Origin: Sphingobium cupriresistens
Lineage (GTDB): Bacteria > Pseudomonadota > Alphaproteobacteria > Sphingomonadales > Sphingomonadaceae
Assembly (NCBI RefSeq): GCF_004152865.1
Contig: NZ_SEOO01000015.1
Location: 1-64,000, forward strand
Direction of reading: 5' to 3'
Length of the DNA stretch: 64,000 bases
The notes beneath the pieces were generated by a model that was not told where the DNA came from, did not search any database, and was given only the letters and a program-made list of their open reading frames with translations. Both the position numbers and the translations under genes were made by a program. Shown here one piece after another: positions 26,344 to 35,056 of this stretch; within the stretch, counting starts at the first letter, position 1; each line of letters opens with the position of its first letter.

Positions 26344-26418
26344 AGACGCGCGTTATCGCGACCGACAGCAGAATGCTGGCCGCACGATCGGCCCGGCGCG
26401 CAAGAGAGGATGAGCGAC

Positions 26419-26868
26419 ATGCCGATAGCCTATAGCGACGACGAAACCATGGTGCTGGAGTTTCTGGACCATTGGGAAGGCTGCAATATCGACGTCCTGC
26501 TCGGCTATTTCGCGGAAGGCGCCAGCTATATCGACATGCCCCTGCCGCCGCGCCACGGAAAGGACCAGATCCGCATTTATCTGGATACCGTATTTTCCGC
26601 CTTTTCGGTACGGATCGAAACGCTCAACATCGCTTCGCGCGACTCTGTCATCTTCACCGAACGGGTGGATTATCTGCAATCCAATGCCGACCCGTCCGTC
26701 GTCGTGCCGCTGCCGGTCACCGGCGTCATGGAAGTGCGCGATGGCAAGATCGTGGCCTGGCGCGACTATCTGGACCTGCGCACGGCGGAGGAAGGGTTGG
26801 GCATCGCCATACGCCCCGCCGATGCGGCGATGACAGGCATTGCCCGCACGCAGGAACAGGCGGCATGA
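26419..26868 (+). CDS. Limonene-1,2-epoxide hydrolase (LimA)-like SnoaL-fold protein
   Basis: A 149-residue NTF2/SnoaL-fold protein. It begins VLEFLDHWEGCNIDVLLGYF and has SYIDMPLPPRHGKDQIR, FTERVDYL and VTGVMEVRDGKIVAWRDYL, the pattern of limonene-1,2-epoxide hydrolase, in which an Asp-Arg-Asp set with Tyr and Asn activates water to open the epoxide. Here the Arg and Asp of FTERVD and the Asp of WRDYL are present; where the known enzyme has Asn after Tyr (YxN), this one has Asp (YID). It follows the LimB-like gene. The ATG at 26419 is better spaced from GAGAGG than the ATG at 26410. Confidence 0.82.
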   Translation: MPIAYSDDETMVLEFLDHWEGCNIDVLLGYFAEGASYIDMPLPPRHGKDQIRIYLDTVFSAFSVRIETLNIASRDSVIFTERVDYLQSNADPSVVVPLPVTGVMEVRDGKIVAWRDYLDLRTAEEGLGIAIRPADAAMTGIARTQEQAA

Positions 26869-27188
26869 CCGCCGGAACGCTGGCGCTGTTCATCGCCGCC
26901 ACCCTCTTCCAACTTGCCGGCGCGTCGATCCTGCCAGCAACCCGTGGAATGACCGCGCCGCTGCCCAGCTTCGCCGTGTTCGCCTGCTATGCGATCGGTC
27001 TGGTCTGCATGGCGCGACTGGTCGTGTCGGGGGTGAACCTGAGCCTGCTGATCCCGATCATCACGCTCGCGATCATCATCGGATCGGTTGTCGTTGGCAT
27101 TACCGTCTATGGCGACAGCCCGTCGTCGATGAAGCTCGTCTGGCTTGCCGGGGCGGTGGTCTGCATGGGCCTGTCCTTCACCGCCTGA
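26865..27188 (+). CDS. Small four-helix membrane protein, SMR/EamA-like
   Basis: A 107-residue very hydrophobic protein with four predicted membrane segments: ALFIAATLFQLAGASILPA, FAVFACYAIGLVCMARLVV, SLLIPIITLAIIIGSVVVGI and LVWLAGAVVCMGLSFT. Size and layout match the small multidrug resistance family, but the conserved membrane Glu of EmrE-type transporters is not obvious in helix 1. It overlaps the epoxide hydrolase by 4 bases, so is co-translated with it. It may transport a pathway intermediate or protect against a toxic terpenoid; this is inference. Confidence 0.7.
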   Translation: MTAGTLALFIAATLFQLAGASILPATRGMTAPLPSFAVFACYAIGLVCMARLVVSGVNLSLLIPIITLAIIIGSVVVGITVYGDSPSSMKLVWLAGAVVCMGLSFTA

Positions 27189-27218
27189 GCCACAGCCGCA
27201 ACGACAAGGGAGAGGCAT

Positions 27219-28025
27219 ATGACACGGATATTTGACGGCAAGGTCGCGTTGGTGACCGGCGGCGCTTCGGGCATCGGCGCGGCGTTCGCGCGCACCATCG
27301 TGCGCGATGGCGGCCGGATCGCGATCGCCGATCTCAACGAGGATATGGGGCAGGCGCTGGTCGCCGAACTGGGCGCCGACAAGGCCAGCTTCACCCGCAC
27401 CGACGTATCGCGGCAGGAGGATGTCATCGCTTTTGTCGACGGGGCGGCGGTGCAATTCGGGCGGATCGACATATTGTTCAACAATGCCGGCATCGGCGGC
27501 ATGGGCACGACGCTGGACCTGGACGCAGAGACTTTCCGCCGGGTGATAGAGGTCGATCTCTTTTCGGTATTCTACGGATGCAAGGCCGCGTTACCGCACA
27601 TGTTGCGCAACGGATCGGGGGCGATCGTCAACAATGCCTCCATCGCCGGGATGCTGGGCGATTTCGGCATGACCGCCTACAACACGGCCAAGGGCGGCGT
27701 GGTCAACTACACCCGCGCGCTGGCGATGGACATGGCCAAGTCGGGCATCCGCGTGAACGCCGTCTGCCCCGGTTGCGTCGACACGCCGCTATTTGCGGGG
27801 CTGAAGGCCGCCCAAAGCGTGTTTGATAATTTCATTCGCGCGGTGCCCATGGCGCGGATCGGCCAGGCCGAGGAAATAGCCGAGGTCGTCGCCTTCCTGG
27901 CGTCGGACAAGGCGTCCTATATGACCGGCGCGGTGGTCCCGGTCGATGGCGGCATCACCGCCACGTCCGGCTTCCCCGATCTCGCGCCGTTCATGGAGAT
28001 ATTGCAAAAAGGCTTCAACGCATGA
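27219..28025 (+). CDS. Short-chain dehydrogenase/reductase (LimC-like position)
   Basis: A 268-residue classical SDR: VTGGASGIGAAFARTIVRDG, AIADLNEDMG (NAD-type acidic residue), FNNAGIGG, VNNASIAGMLG with the catalytic Ser, YNTAKGG, and YMTGAVVPVDGG. The C-terminus extends past the usual end (FMEILQKGFNA). By position after LimB-like and LimA-like genes it could oxidise the diol, as LimC does for limonene-1,2-diol; the sequence alone only supports the SDR family. Good Shine-Dalgarno GGGAGAGG upstream of 27219. Confidence 0.9.
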   Translation: MTRIFDGKVALVTGGASGIGAAFARTIVRDGGRIAIADLNEDMGQALVAELGADKASFTRTDVSRQEDVIAFVDGAAVQFGRIDILFNNAGIGGMGTTLDLDAETFRRVIEVDLFSVFYGCKAALPHMLRNGSGAIVNNASIAGMLGDFGMTAYNTAKGGVVNYTRALAMDMAKSGIRVNAVCPGCVDTPLFAGLKAAQSVFDNFIRAVPMARIGQAEEIAEVVAFLASDKASYMTGAVVPVDGGITATSGFPDLAPFMEILQKGFNA

Positions 28026-28059
28026 GGGCGGCGGCCATTTCGGAGCGATCGCCCAGGTC

Positions 28060-30405
28060 ATGATCCGGCTGACCCGCCTTGTCGCCGCGCTGTTGCTGCT
28101 CGTCGGGCTGGCCGTCGCCGTGGGCGGGGCTTATCTGATCTGGCTGGGCGGATCGCCCTATTATCTGCCGGGCGGTATCGTTGTGGCCTTGAGCGGCTGG
28201 TGGCTGTGGCGCGGCGACCGCCGGGCGGGATGGCTTTATGCGCTGTTCCTGACGATCACGATCGTCTGGGCGCTGTGCGAAGTCGGTTTCGATGGCTGGC
28301 AACTGACCGCGCGGATCGTCGGCCCGGCGCTGTTCGGCGTTCCTTTCCTGCTGCCCTACATCCGCCGCCGGATCGGCAAGGGCGCGGTGGCGGCAGGGCT
28401 GGCGGGCATGGCGGGCTTGCTGCTGATCCTTGGCTGCGCGCTCCGGTCGCCGATGGAGATTGCGGCGATCCCCGGCCGAACCGCCACCCAGATCACCATC
28501 CCCGGCGATCCGGGACTATGGCCCGTATGGGGCCGCGACGAAGCGGGCACCCGTTTTTCACCGCTAACGCAAATCACGCCGACAAATGTCGAGAAGCTCC
28601 AACTGGCCTGGACCTTCGACACTGGTCACGACCCCATGAACGCACCCGTCCCAAGCCCGCTGCAATCCACGCCGCTGATGGTGGACGGCAAGCTGTTGCT
28701 GTGCACCCAGACCAATATCGTCTTCGCGCTCGATCCCGAAAACGGCAAGCCGCTCTGGCGTTTCGATCCGAAGGTCGATCCCAAGGGCGGATCGGCGGTG
28801 CGCACCTGTCGCGGCGTCGCCTATCATGACAATGGTGCGGCAGCCTCCACAGCCTGCCCGCGCCGCGTCATCACCGCGACCTATGGCGCGCAACTGATCG
28901 CGCTGGACAGCGCCAGCGGACGCCCCTGCCCCGGCTTTGGCAAGAGCGGTTTCGTCGATCTGAACGCCGGGATGGGCCGCACCGCGCCCGGCCTCTATTA
29001 TATCAGTTCCGCGCCGGTGATCGTTGGCGACGTGATCGTGCTGGGCGGATGGGTTGCCGACAATGTCAGCACGGACGAACCGTCGGGCGTGATACGCGGG
29101 TTCGACGTCACGACCGGCGCGTTGCGCTGGGCGTGGGATATGGGCAATCCGAACAATGCGCACGGCCCGGCGCCGGGCGAAGCCTATACCCGATCCACAC
29201 CGAACAGCTGGGCGCCGATGAGCGCTGACACGAAGCTCGGCCTGGTATTCGTTCCCACAGGCAATGCGACGCCGGATCATTTCGGCGCCTATCGCTCCCC
29301 CCAGTCGGAGAAATATGGCAGCTCCGTCGTCGCCCTGGATGCCGCGACCGGCGCGGTGCGCTGGTCGTTCCAGACGGCGCATCACGACCTGTGGGACTAT
29401 GACGTCGCGTCGCAGCCGACCCTGATCGACTTGCCCGCTTCCGGCGGCACAATCCCTGCGCTGGTCCAGCCGACCAAGCGCGGCGAATTGTTCCTGCTCG
29501 ATCGCCGCACCGGCAAACCCTTGGCCCAAGTCCGCGAACAAGCCGCGCCGCAGGCAGGCAAGGCGCCCGAAGAACGGCTTTCTCCCACCCAGCCCTTTTC
29601 CATTGGGATGCCGTCATTGGCGGGCGGGCGGATCACGGAACGCGATATGTGGGGCATTACCCCGATCGACCAATTGTGGTGCCGCATCCAGTTCCGCAAG
29701 CTGCGCTATGACGGTCCGAACACGCCGCCGGGACTCACCGAATCCCTGCTCTACCCCAGCCTGGGCGGGGGCATGAACTGGAGCGGGGTGTCCTATGATC
29801 CCGAACGACGGCTGCTGATGGTCAACAGCATCTCTTATCCCACGCTGATGCAGCTGGTCCCGCGCGCTGCCGCAGGCGGCGGCAAAGGGCCGGGGGCGAG
29901 CCATAACGCCACCGATTTCGCCGCGCCGCTGCCCATGGCGGGCACTCCCTATGGCGCGCGGCTGCGCGGCTTCACCAGCCCGCTCGGCACGCTCTGCCTC
30001 GCGCCGCCCTATGGCCGTATGACCGCGATCGACATGACGACGCGCAAAATCGCCTGGCAGCGCCCCGTCGGCACCGTGCGCGACAGCGGCCCGTTGGGGC
30101 TGAAGGTCGGCCTGCCGATCCGCATGGGGATGCCCGGTTTCGGCGGCACGCTGGTCACGCGCAGCGGCCTCACCTTCTTCGGGGGCGTGAAGGAACGCGC
30201 CTTCCGGGCCTTTGCGACGGATACGGGCAAGATGCTTTGGTCGGTGCGGATGCCCGCCAGCGGCAACGCCAATCCCATGACCTATTTGGGGCCGCGCAGC
30301 GGACGGCAGTTCGTGGTCATCGCCGCCACCGGCCATGTCACGTCGCAATCCTTTCCGCTGGGCCGCACCTTCCACGCCTATGCACTGCCACAGGAGGGCA
30401 AATGA
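28060..30405 (+). CDS. Membrane-bound PQQ-dependent dehydrogenase, copy 2
   Basis: A 781-residue paralogue of the quinoprotein at 21618. It has five N-terminal membrane segments (LVAALLLLVGLAVAVGGAYL to MAGLLLILGCAL) and the propeller with LQSTPLMVDGKLLLCTQTN, TCRGVAYHDNGA, AHHDLWDYDVASQPTL, TPIDQLWCRIQFRKLRYDG and GTLVTRSGLTFFGG. It should oxidise an alcohol or aldehyde in the periplasm with quinone as acceptor. Start choice is modest: the ATG at 28060 begins a clean membrane segment, while the open frame upstream overlaps the SDR. It overlaps the cupin gene by 4 bases. Confidence 0.9.
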   Translation: MIRLTRLVAALLLLVGLAVAVGGAYLIWLGGSPYYLPGGIVVALSGWWLWRGDRRAGWLYALFLTITIVWALCEVGFDGWQLTARIVGPALFGVPFLLPYIRRRIGKGAVAAGLAGMAGLLLILGCALRSPMEIAAIPGRTATQITIPGDPGLWPVWGRDEAGTRFSPLTQITPTNVEKLQLAWTFDTGHDPMNAPVPSPLQSTPLMVDGKLLLCTQTNIVFALDPENGKPLWRFDPKVDPKGGSAVRTCRGVAYHDNGAAASTACPRRVITATYGAQLIALDSASGRPCPGFGKSGFVDLNAGMGRTAPGLYYISSAPVIVGDVIVLGGWVADNVSTDEPSGVIRGFDVTTGALRWAWDMGNPNNAHGPAPGEAYTRSTPNSWAPMSADTKLGLVFVPTGNATPDHFGAYRSPQSEKYGSSVVALDAATGAVRWSFQTAHHDLWDYDVASQPTLIDLPASGGTIPALVQPTKRGELFLLDRRTGKPLAQVREQAAPQAGKAPEERLSPTQPFSIGMPSLAGGRITERDMWGITPIDQLWCRIQFRKLRYDGPNTPPGLTESLLYPSLGGGMNWSGVSYDPERRLLMVNSISYPTLMQLVPRAAAGGGKGPGASHNATDFAAPLPMAGTPYGARLRGFTSPLGTLCLAPPYGRMTAIDMTTRKIAWQRPVGTVRDSGPLGLKVGLPIRMGMPGFGGTLVTRSGLTFFGGVKERAFRAFATDTGKMLWSVRMPASGNANPMTYLGPRSGRQFVVIAATGHVTSQSFPLGRTFHAYALPQEGK

Positions 30406-30890
30406 CGCATGACCATGCCGCCGGATCGTTCCGGCACAGCGAATTGCTGCTGGAAACCAGCAGCCATGACGAACGCGAATGGGTGCCTGCCGCGATGGAG
30501 GGCGTATGGATGCGCCCGCTGATGTTCGACACCGTGTCGGGCGCCTGGGTGAATGTCACCCGCATCCGTAGCGAAGGCAAGATCAGCCGCCACGCCCATG
30601 CCTGCCCGGTCCAGGCCTATGTGCTGTCGGGCCAGTGGCGCTATCGCGAGCGCGACTGGATCGCCACCGCCGGCCAGTATCTGCTGGAGCCGGCGGGCGA
30701 CACTCACACGCTGATCGGCCTGCCCGGCGGATCGGAAACATTATTCTGGATCGCAGGATCGCTGATCGAACTGGATGATGACGACCGGCCCGTCGGCCAG
30801 TCCAACGTCTTCACCCGTATCGAACAGAGCGCCGCCCATTTCGAGAAAGTCGGCCTGGGCCGCGACTATGTCCGTCGCTATATCCGCTAG
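30402..30890 (+). CDS. Cupin-domain protein (2,4'-dihydroxyacetophenone dioxygenase-like)
   Basis: A 162-residue cupin. The first metal-binding stretch is ISRHAHACPVQAYVLSGQW (about residues 62-80) and the second LEPAGDTHTLIGLPGG. This arrangement is found in the acetylacetone-cleaving and 2,4'-dihydroxyacetophenone dioxygenase group, iron enzymes that cut a C-C bond next to a ketone, but non-catalytic members also exist. It is coupled by overlap to the PQQ dehydrogenase gene and followed after 13 bases by the old-yellow-enzyme gene. A ring- or side-chain-cleaving role is possible but unproven. Confidence 0.75.
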   Translation: MTHDHAAGSFRHSELLLETSSHDEREWVPAAMEGVWMRPLMFDTVSGAWVNVTRIRSEGKISRHAHACPVQAYVLSGQWRYRERDWIATAGQYLLEPAGDTHTLIGLPGGSETLFWIAGSLIELDDDDRPVGQSNVFTRIEQSAAHFEKVGLGRDYVRRYIR

Positions 30891-30903
30891 GGGACAATCC
30901 GTA

Positions 30904-32124
30904 ATGACCGCCCTGACCGATCCGTTGACGCTGCCGTGCGGCGCGACGCTCAAGAACCGCATCGTCAAAGGCGCGATGACCGAAGGCATCGCCACGCCCG
31001 ACAATCGCGCGACCGCCGATCATGCTGCGCTTTATGGCCGTTGGGCGCGGGGCGGCGCGGGGCTGTTGCTGACCGGCAATGTCCAGATAGATCGCCGCTT
31101 CGTTGAGCGACCGGGCAATGTCGCGATCGACGGGAATGGCGGACTGGAGCAACTCGCCGCCTACGCCGCCGCGGGGCGCGAAAATGATGCACATATCTGG
31201 ATGCAGATCAATCATCCGGGCCGTCAGGCGGGCGCGTCACCCGAAATCTTCGTCGCGCCTTCGGCCATGCCGCTGGTCGGCGGCGCGGGCATGTGTCGCG
31301 CGCTCACCGCTGCGGAAATTCACGACATTCTGCGCCGGTTCGTCCATGTCGCCGTTACCGCGCGCGACGCCGGTTTTACCGGCGTACAGGTCCATGCGGC
31401 GCATGGCTATCTGCTGTCCCAGTTCCTCAGCCCCCTGACCAACAAGCGCGACGACGACTGGGGCGGCAGCCTGGAAAATCGGGCGCGATTGCTGCTGGAC
31501 GTGGTCGGAGCCATCCGTTCGGCCACAGGCGCGGATTTTCCGATTTCCGTCAAGCTCAACAGCGCCGATTTCCAGAAAGGTGGCCTGACCGAGGAGGAAT
31601 CGATCCAGGTCGTCCACTGGCTCTGCGCGGCGGGCATCGACCTGCTGGAAATTTCCGGCGGCAGCTATGAATCGCAGGTCATGGTGGGCCGCGAACAGGA
31701 TGGCACGCTGTTAAAAAAGGCCTCCACCGTTGCGCGCGAGGCCTATTTCCTGGATTTTGCGGCACGGCTGCGCCCGCATGTTTCCGTCCCGCTCGCGGTT
31801 ACGGGCGGCTTTCGCAGCCGCGCCGCCATGGCGCAGGCGCTGGAAGCGGGCGCGCTCGACGCCGTCGGCATCGCCCGCCCGCTCTGCCTGGACGCAGGGT
31901 TGATCGACGCGCTGCTCGATCGGCGGATCGACCGACTGCCATCGCCCGACGACCAACCGGGGACGCAGGCGCAGGCGACCATCGCCTATTATTTCAACCA
32001 GATTCGCCATCTGGCGGCTGGAGAACCGATTGAAATGGACATAGACTGGCAGGCGCAACTGGATCAGCACAGCGCCTATGACGCGGCGCTGACCCGGCGC
32101 TATCTGGCGAGCTTTGCCGCATGA
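30904..32124 (+). CDS. NADH:flavin oxidoreductase / old yellow enzyme family
   Basis: A 406-residue FMN-binding TIM barrel: LKNRIVKGAMTEG at the N-terminus, MQINHPGRQAG, the substrate-binding His pair region VHAAHGYLLSQFLSP, TNKRDDDWGGSLENRARLLLDV, and GIARPLCLDAGL. It reduces activated C=C bonds such as enones using NAD(P)H. It has no C-terminal Fe-S/FAD domains, so it is the short OYE type. It overlaps the next SDR by 4 bases. It fits a role on an unsaturated ketone intermediate (carvone-like chemistry is an example), but the substrate is inferred from context. Confidence 0.9.
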   Translation: MTALTDPLTLPCGATLKNRIVKGAMTEGIATPDNRATADHAALYGRWARGGAGLLLTGNVQIDRRFVERPGNVAIDGNGGLEQLAAYAAAGRENDAHIWMQINHPGRQAGASPEIFVAPSAMPLVGGAGMCRALTAAEIHDILRRFVHVAVTARDAGFTGVQVHAAHGYLLSQFLSPLTNKRDDDWGGSLENRARLLLDVVGAIRSATGADFPISVKLNSADFQKGGLTEEESIQVVHWLCAAGIDLLEISGGSYESQVMVGREQDGTLLKKASTVAREAYFLDFAARLRPHVSVPLAVTGGFRSRAAMAQALEAGALDAVGIARPLCLDAGLIDALLDRRIDRLPSPDDQPGTQAQATIAYYFNQIRHLAAGEPIEMDIDWQAQLDQHSAYDAALTRRYLASFAA

Positions 32125-32879
32125 GCGCCCGCCCCTTGATCGACATGGACGGACGCCATGTCGCGATTGTCGGCGCGGCGGGTGAACTGGGCGCGGCCAT
32201 GACGGCGCTGTTGCTGGACCTTGGCGCGCATGTGCTGGCGATCGACCGGGATGCAGCCGCGCTGGACGCCATGGCCGGTCCGTCGCGGCTGCGTGCCATC
32301 GTCGCCGATGTCGTGGACGAAGCGGCGATGGCGCGCGCCTTTGACGGACTGGACGCCCCGCTCGACGGGTTGGTCAACGGCGCGGGGATCGAAAATGCGG
32401 CGACCCTGCTAGACGCGCTCGACACCACGCTGTTTCGCCGGGTGATGGACGTCAATGTGACCGGCATGTTCCTGGGCATGAAATATGGCGTGCCCAGGAT
32501 GCGCAGGCCCGGCGGATCGATCGTCAACATCGCCAGCACTGCGGGGGTCAAGGGCGCGGCGGGCATGAGCGCCTATGTCGCGAGCAAACATGCGGTCATC
32601 GGCCTGACCCGCTGCGCGGCGATTGATTATGGCCCGGTGGGTCTGCGCGTCAATGCGCTGTGCCCCGGCCCACTGGAAGGCCGGATGATCGACGCGATCA
32701 TGGGCAGCCGCCCCGGCGAACCGTCCGACCGCGCGAAGGCGCGCATGGCGGCGATCCCCAGCCGTCGCTTCGGCGCGATGGCGGAGGTGGCGCAGGCGGC
32801 GGCCTATCTGCTGTCGGATGCGTCGGCCTATGTCAACGGAGCCTGCCACATGGTCGATGGCGGCATATCGGCAATATGA
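32121..32879 (+). CDS. Short-chain dehydrogenase/reductase
   Basis: A 252-residue SDR with a less typical cofactor loop (VAIVGAAGELGAAMTALLLDLG instead of TGxxxGIG) followed by AIDRDAAALDAM, NGAGIENAA, VNIASTAGVKG with catalytic Ser, YVASKHA, and AYVNGACHMVDGGISA. The Asp at the end of strand 2 points to NAD. It overlaps the old yellow enzyme gene by 4 bases and the hydrolase gene by 4 bases. It probably handles an alcohol/ketone pair in the same pathway; no more precise call is possible. Confidence 0.9.
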   Translation: MSARPLIDMDGRHVAIVGAAGELGAAMTALLLDLGAHVLAIDRDAAALDAMAGPSRLRAIVADVVDEAAMARAFDGLDAPLDGLVNGAGIENAATLLDALDTTLFRRVMDVNVTGMFLGMKYGVPRMRRPGGSIVNIASTAGVKGAAGMSAYVASKHAVIGLTRCAAIDYGPVGLRVNALCPGPLEGRMIDAIMGSRPGEPSDRAKARMAAIPSRRFGAMAEVAQAAAYLLSDASAYVNGACHMVDGGISAI

Positions 32880-33718
32880 TGCGAACGGGAGGAAGCGACT
32901 TGCAAAGTATATCCCTGCCCACCGGCGCGACGATCGCGCTGGACGATAGCGGCGGCGACGGGGGCACGGCGATACTGTTCAGCCATGGCTATATGATGAA
33001 CCGGTCGATGTTCGCCCCGCAGATCGCCCATTTCGCCGACCGCTGGCGCTGTATCGCGTGGGACGCGCGGGCGCATGGCGATACGGTCTGGGAAGGGCCG
33101 TTCGATTATTGGGATTCGGCGCGCGACATGCTGGCGATGATGGACGCGCTGGGCCTCGAAAAAGTGATCCATATCGGCATGAGCCAGGGCGGGCTGGTCG
33201 GTATGCGCGCGGCGCTGCTCGCGCCAGAGCGTTTTCATGGCCTCGTCCAGCTTTCGACCCAGGCGGGCGAAGCGCCCAAGAGCGACGATAACAGTTTCGC
33301 GCGCCACATCAGCGACTGGATCGCCAACGGCCCTGACCCGGAAAAGCTGGGGTTTTTGAGCAGCTTCATCCTGGGACCAGGTGTCGACCACCGCCACTGG
33401 CACGACGCCTGGGCGCGCGTGACGAAGGCGCAGGTGCGCGACGCTACCGGCGCGCTTGGCTCGATCGACCCGCTGTTCAACAGGCTCCACGAAGTCACGA
33501 TGCCGGTGGCGGTCATCCATGGCCTTGCCGACGTCGCCACCTCGCACGAACTGGGGCTGTTGACGGCGCAGGGCGTTCCCGATCCGCGTGTGGTGACATT
33601 GGTGCCGGGCGGTCCCCATGCCGTGAACATCAGCAATCCGCGCCGGGTGAACCGGGCGATCGAGGACTTCATCCTCGAACTGGCAAGCGAAGATCCAACG
33701 ATAAGGCAAAAGACATGA
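32876..33718 (+). CDS. Alpha/beta hydrolase
   Basis: A 280-residue alpha/beta hydrolase: FSHGYMMNRSMFAPQIAHFAD with the oxyanion HG, AWDARAHGDT, the nucleophile elbow GMSQGGLVGM, and the C-terminal His in VPGGPHAVNISNP; the acid is likely in VIHGLADVAT. It may open a lactone or cleave a C-C bond in a beta-diketone-like intermediate. Translation may start at the ATG overlapping the SDR stop (32876) or at an in-frame TTG (32900), which has the better Shine-Dalgarno, GGGAGGAAG. It overlaps the following SDR by 4 bases. Confidence 0.88.
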   Translation: MMRTGGSDLQSISLPTGATIALDDSGGDGGTAILFSHGYMMNRSMFAPQIAHFADRWRCIAWDARAHGDTVWEGPFDYWDSARDMLAMMDALGLEKVIHIGMSQGGLVGMRAALLAPERFHGLVQLSTQAGEAPKSDDNSFARHISDWIANGPDPEKLGFLSSFILGPGVDHRHWHDAWARVTKAQVRDATGALGSIDPLFNRLHEVTMPVAVIHGLADVATSHELGLLTAQGVPDPRVVTLVPGGPHAVNISNPRRVNRAIEDFILELASEDPTIRQKT

Positions 33719-34461
33719 CCGCAATCGACCTGACGAACAAGATAGCCCTGGTCACGGGCGGCGCATCGGGCATCGGCAAGGCCTGTGTCGAAGCGCTGCT
33801 GGCCGCCGGCGCCAAGGTGGTCATCGCTGACCTGAACGGCGATGCGGCGCGGGCGCTGGCCGCCACACTCGGCCCCAATGCGGCGGGCACGGCGGCGGAC
33901 ACGACCGACGAGGCGTCCTGCTTCGCCATGGTGGCCTTTGCGAAAGCGCAGTTCGGCGCACTCCACATCGCGATCAACAATGCCGGCGTCACCAGCACCC
34001 ACACGCCGATCAGCGAACTGTCCTTTGCCGAATGGCGGCGGGTGGCGGCGGTGAACATGGATGGCGTGTTCCTGAGCCTGAAAGCCGAAATTCCGGCGAT
34101 GCGCGATGCGGGCGGCGGTGCGGTCGTCAACATCGGGTCGGTCATGTCCGCCGTGGCGGCGCCGGGCGCATCGGCCTATACGACCTGCAAGCACGCCATC
34201 GTCGGCCTGACCAAGGCGGCCGCACTGGAGGGCGCGCCGATGGGTATTCGCGTCAATGCGGTTGGGCCGGGCTATGTCGAAACGCCGCTGCTCCAGCAAG
34301 CCACGCGCGAGAAGATGGGAGAGATTGCCGCCCTGCACGCGCTGGGCCGCATCGCCCAGCCAGAGGAAATCGCCGCTGCCGTCTGCTTTCTGGTGTCCCC
34401 GCTCGCCAGCTTCATGACCGGCGCCTATCATCCGGTCGATGGGGGTTATCTGGCGCGATGA
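33715..34461 (+). CDS. Short-chain dehydrogenase/reductase
   Basis: A 248-residue classical SDR: VTGGASGIGKACVEALLAAG, IADLNGDAARAL, INNAGVTSTHTPIS, VNIGSVMSAVAAPG with the catalytic Ser, YTTCKHA (Tyr/Lys), and FMTGAYHPVDGGYLAR. NAD preference is suggested by the Asp after strand 2. It is the last gene of the ten-gene forward operon starting at 25186 and converges with the reverse operon ending at 34474. The 12-base gap between the two convergent operons shows no terminator hairpin. Confidence 0.92.
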   Translation: MTAIDLTNKIALVTGGASGIGKACVEALLAAGAKVVIADLNGDAARALAATLGPNAAGTAADTTDEASCFAMVAFAKAQFGALHIAINNAGVTSTHTPISELSFAEWRRVAAVNMDGVFLSLKAEIPAMRDAGGGAVVNIGSVMSAVAAPGASAYTTCKHAIVGLTKAAALEGAPMGIRVNAVGPGYVETPLLQQATREKMGEIAALHALGRIAQPEEIAAAVCFLVSPLASFMTGAYHPVDGGYLAR

Positions 34462-34473
34462 AGCGCCAGAAAC

Positions 34474-34992
34474 TCACAAAATGACGCCTGCCGCAACATC
34501 AAGGGCGATGATCGGTATTTCCCGTCGGCAACGCTGCTGATACTCGATCTGGGCAGGTTGTTCGCGCGTGATATGATCCCAATAGGCGCCACGGCCCTCG
34601 CCCGTAATCACGCGGGCGTGGGCGGTTGCGCCGTTTCCGCCGACTTGCACGCGACACTGGGGATTGGCCATCAGGTTGAGATACCAGCTTGGCGGCTCTT
34701 CGGTCCCGCCGCGTGATGCGACGATCAATATGTCGCCGTTGAACCGATAATATTGCAACGCCGTGCTGAGCCAATTCCCGCTTTTGCGCCCCATATGATG
34801 CAGCAAGAGACAGGATACCGGACCTCCCGGCGTCCCAATGACGATGGGATCCCAATAATGCGCGGCGACCGGATCGGACAAATAGAGTTGCCGATGCTTT
34901 TCCAGTTCCTCTTTCACGAGATCGGGCAGTGCCTTCAACTCGTCCTTGGACAGGTTCCTGTCGCGAATGTCATCCATTTTTTCGGAGGTCAT
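34474..34992 (-). CDS. Nitroreductase/deazaflavin-dependent oxidoreductase (DUF385-like)
   Basis: A 172-residue split-barrel protein with IGTPGGPVSCLLLHHMGRKS, LSTALQYYRFNGDILIVAS, RGGTEEPPSWYLNLMANPQC and VQVGGNGATAHARVI, the pattern of the DDN/F420-dependent nitroreductase family common in actinobacteria and rarer in proteobacteria. Members bind F420 or flavin. The ATG at 34992 follows AAGGAG. It is the last gene of the reverse operon that starts at 44275. Its presence raises the question of whether the luciferase-like enzymes here use F420; no F420 biosynthesis gene is visible. Confidence 0.82.
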   Translation of the reverse strand: MTSEKMDDIRDRNLSKDELKALPDLVKEELEKHRQLYLSDPVAAHYWDPIVIGTPGGPVSCLLLHHMGRKSGNWLSTALQYYRFNGDILIVASRGGTEEPPSWYLNLMANPQCRVQVGGNGATAHARVITGEGRGAYWDHITREQPAQIEYQQRCRREIPIIALDVAAGVIL

Positions 34993-35056
34993 TTCCTGCT
35001 CCTTACCGAACATGCCAAGGGGATTGAAAAGGCGCGTCAGCGACGTCTGTGCCGCA

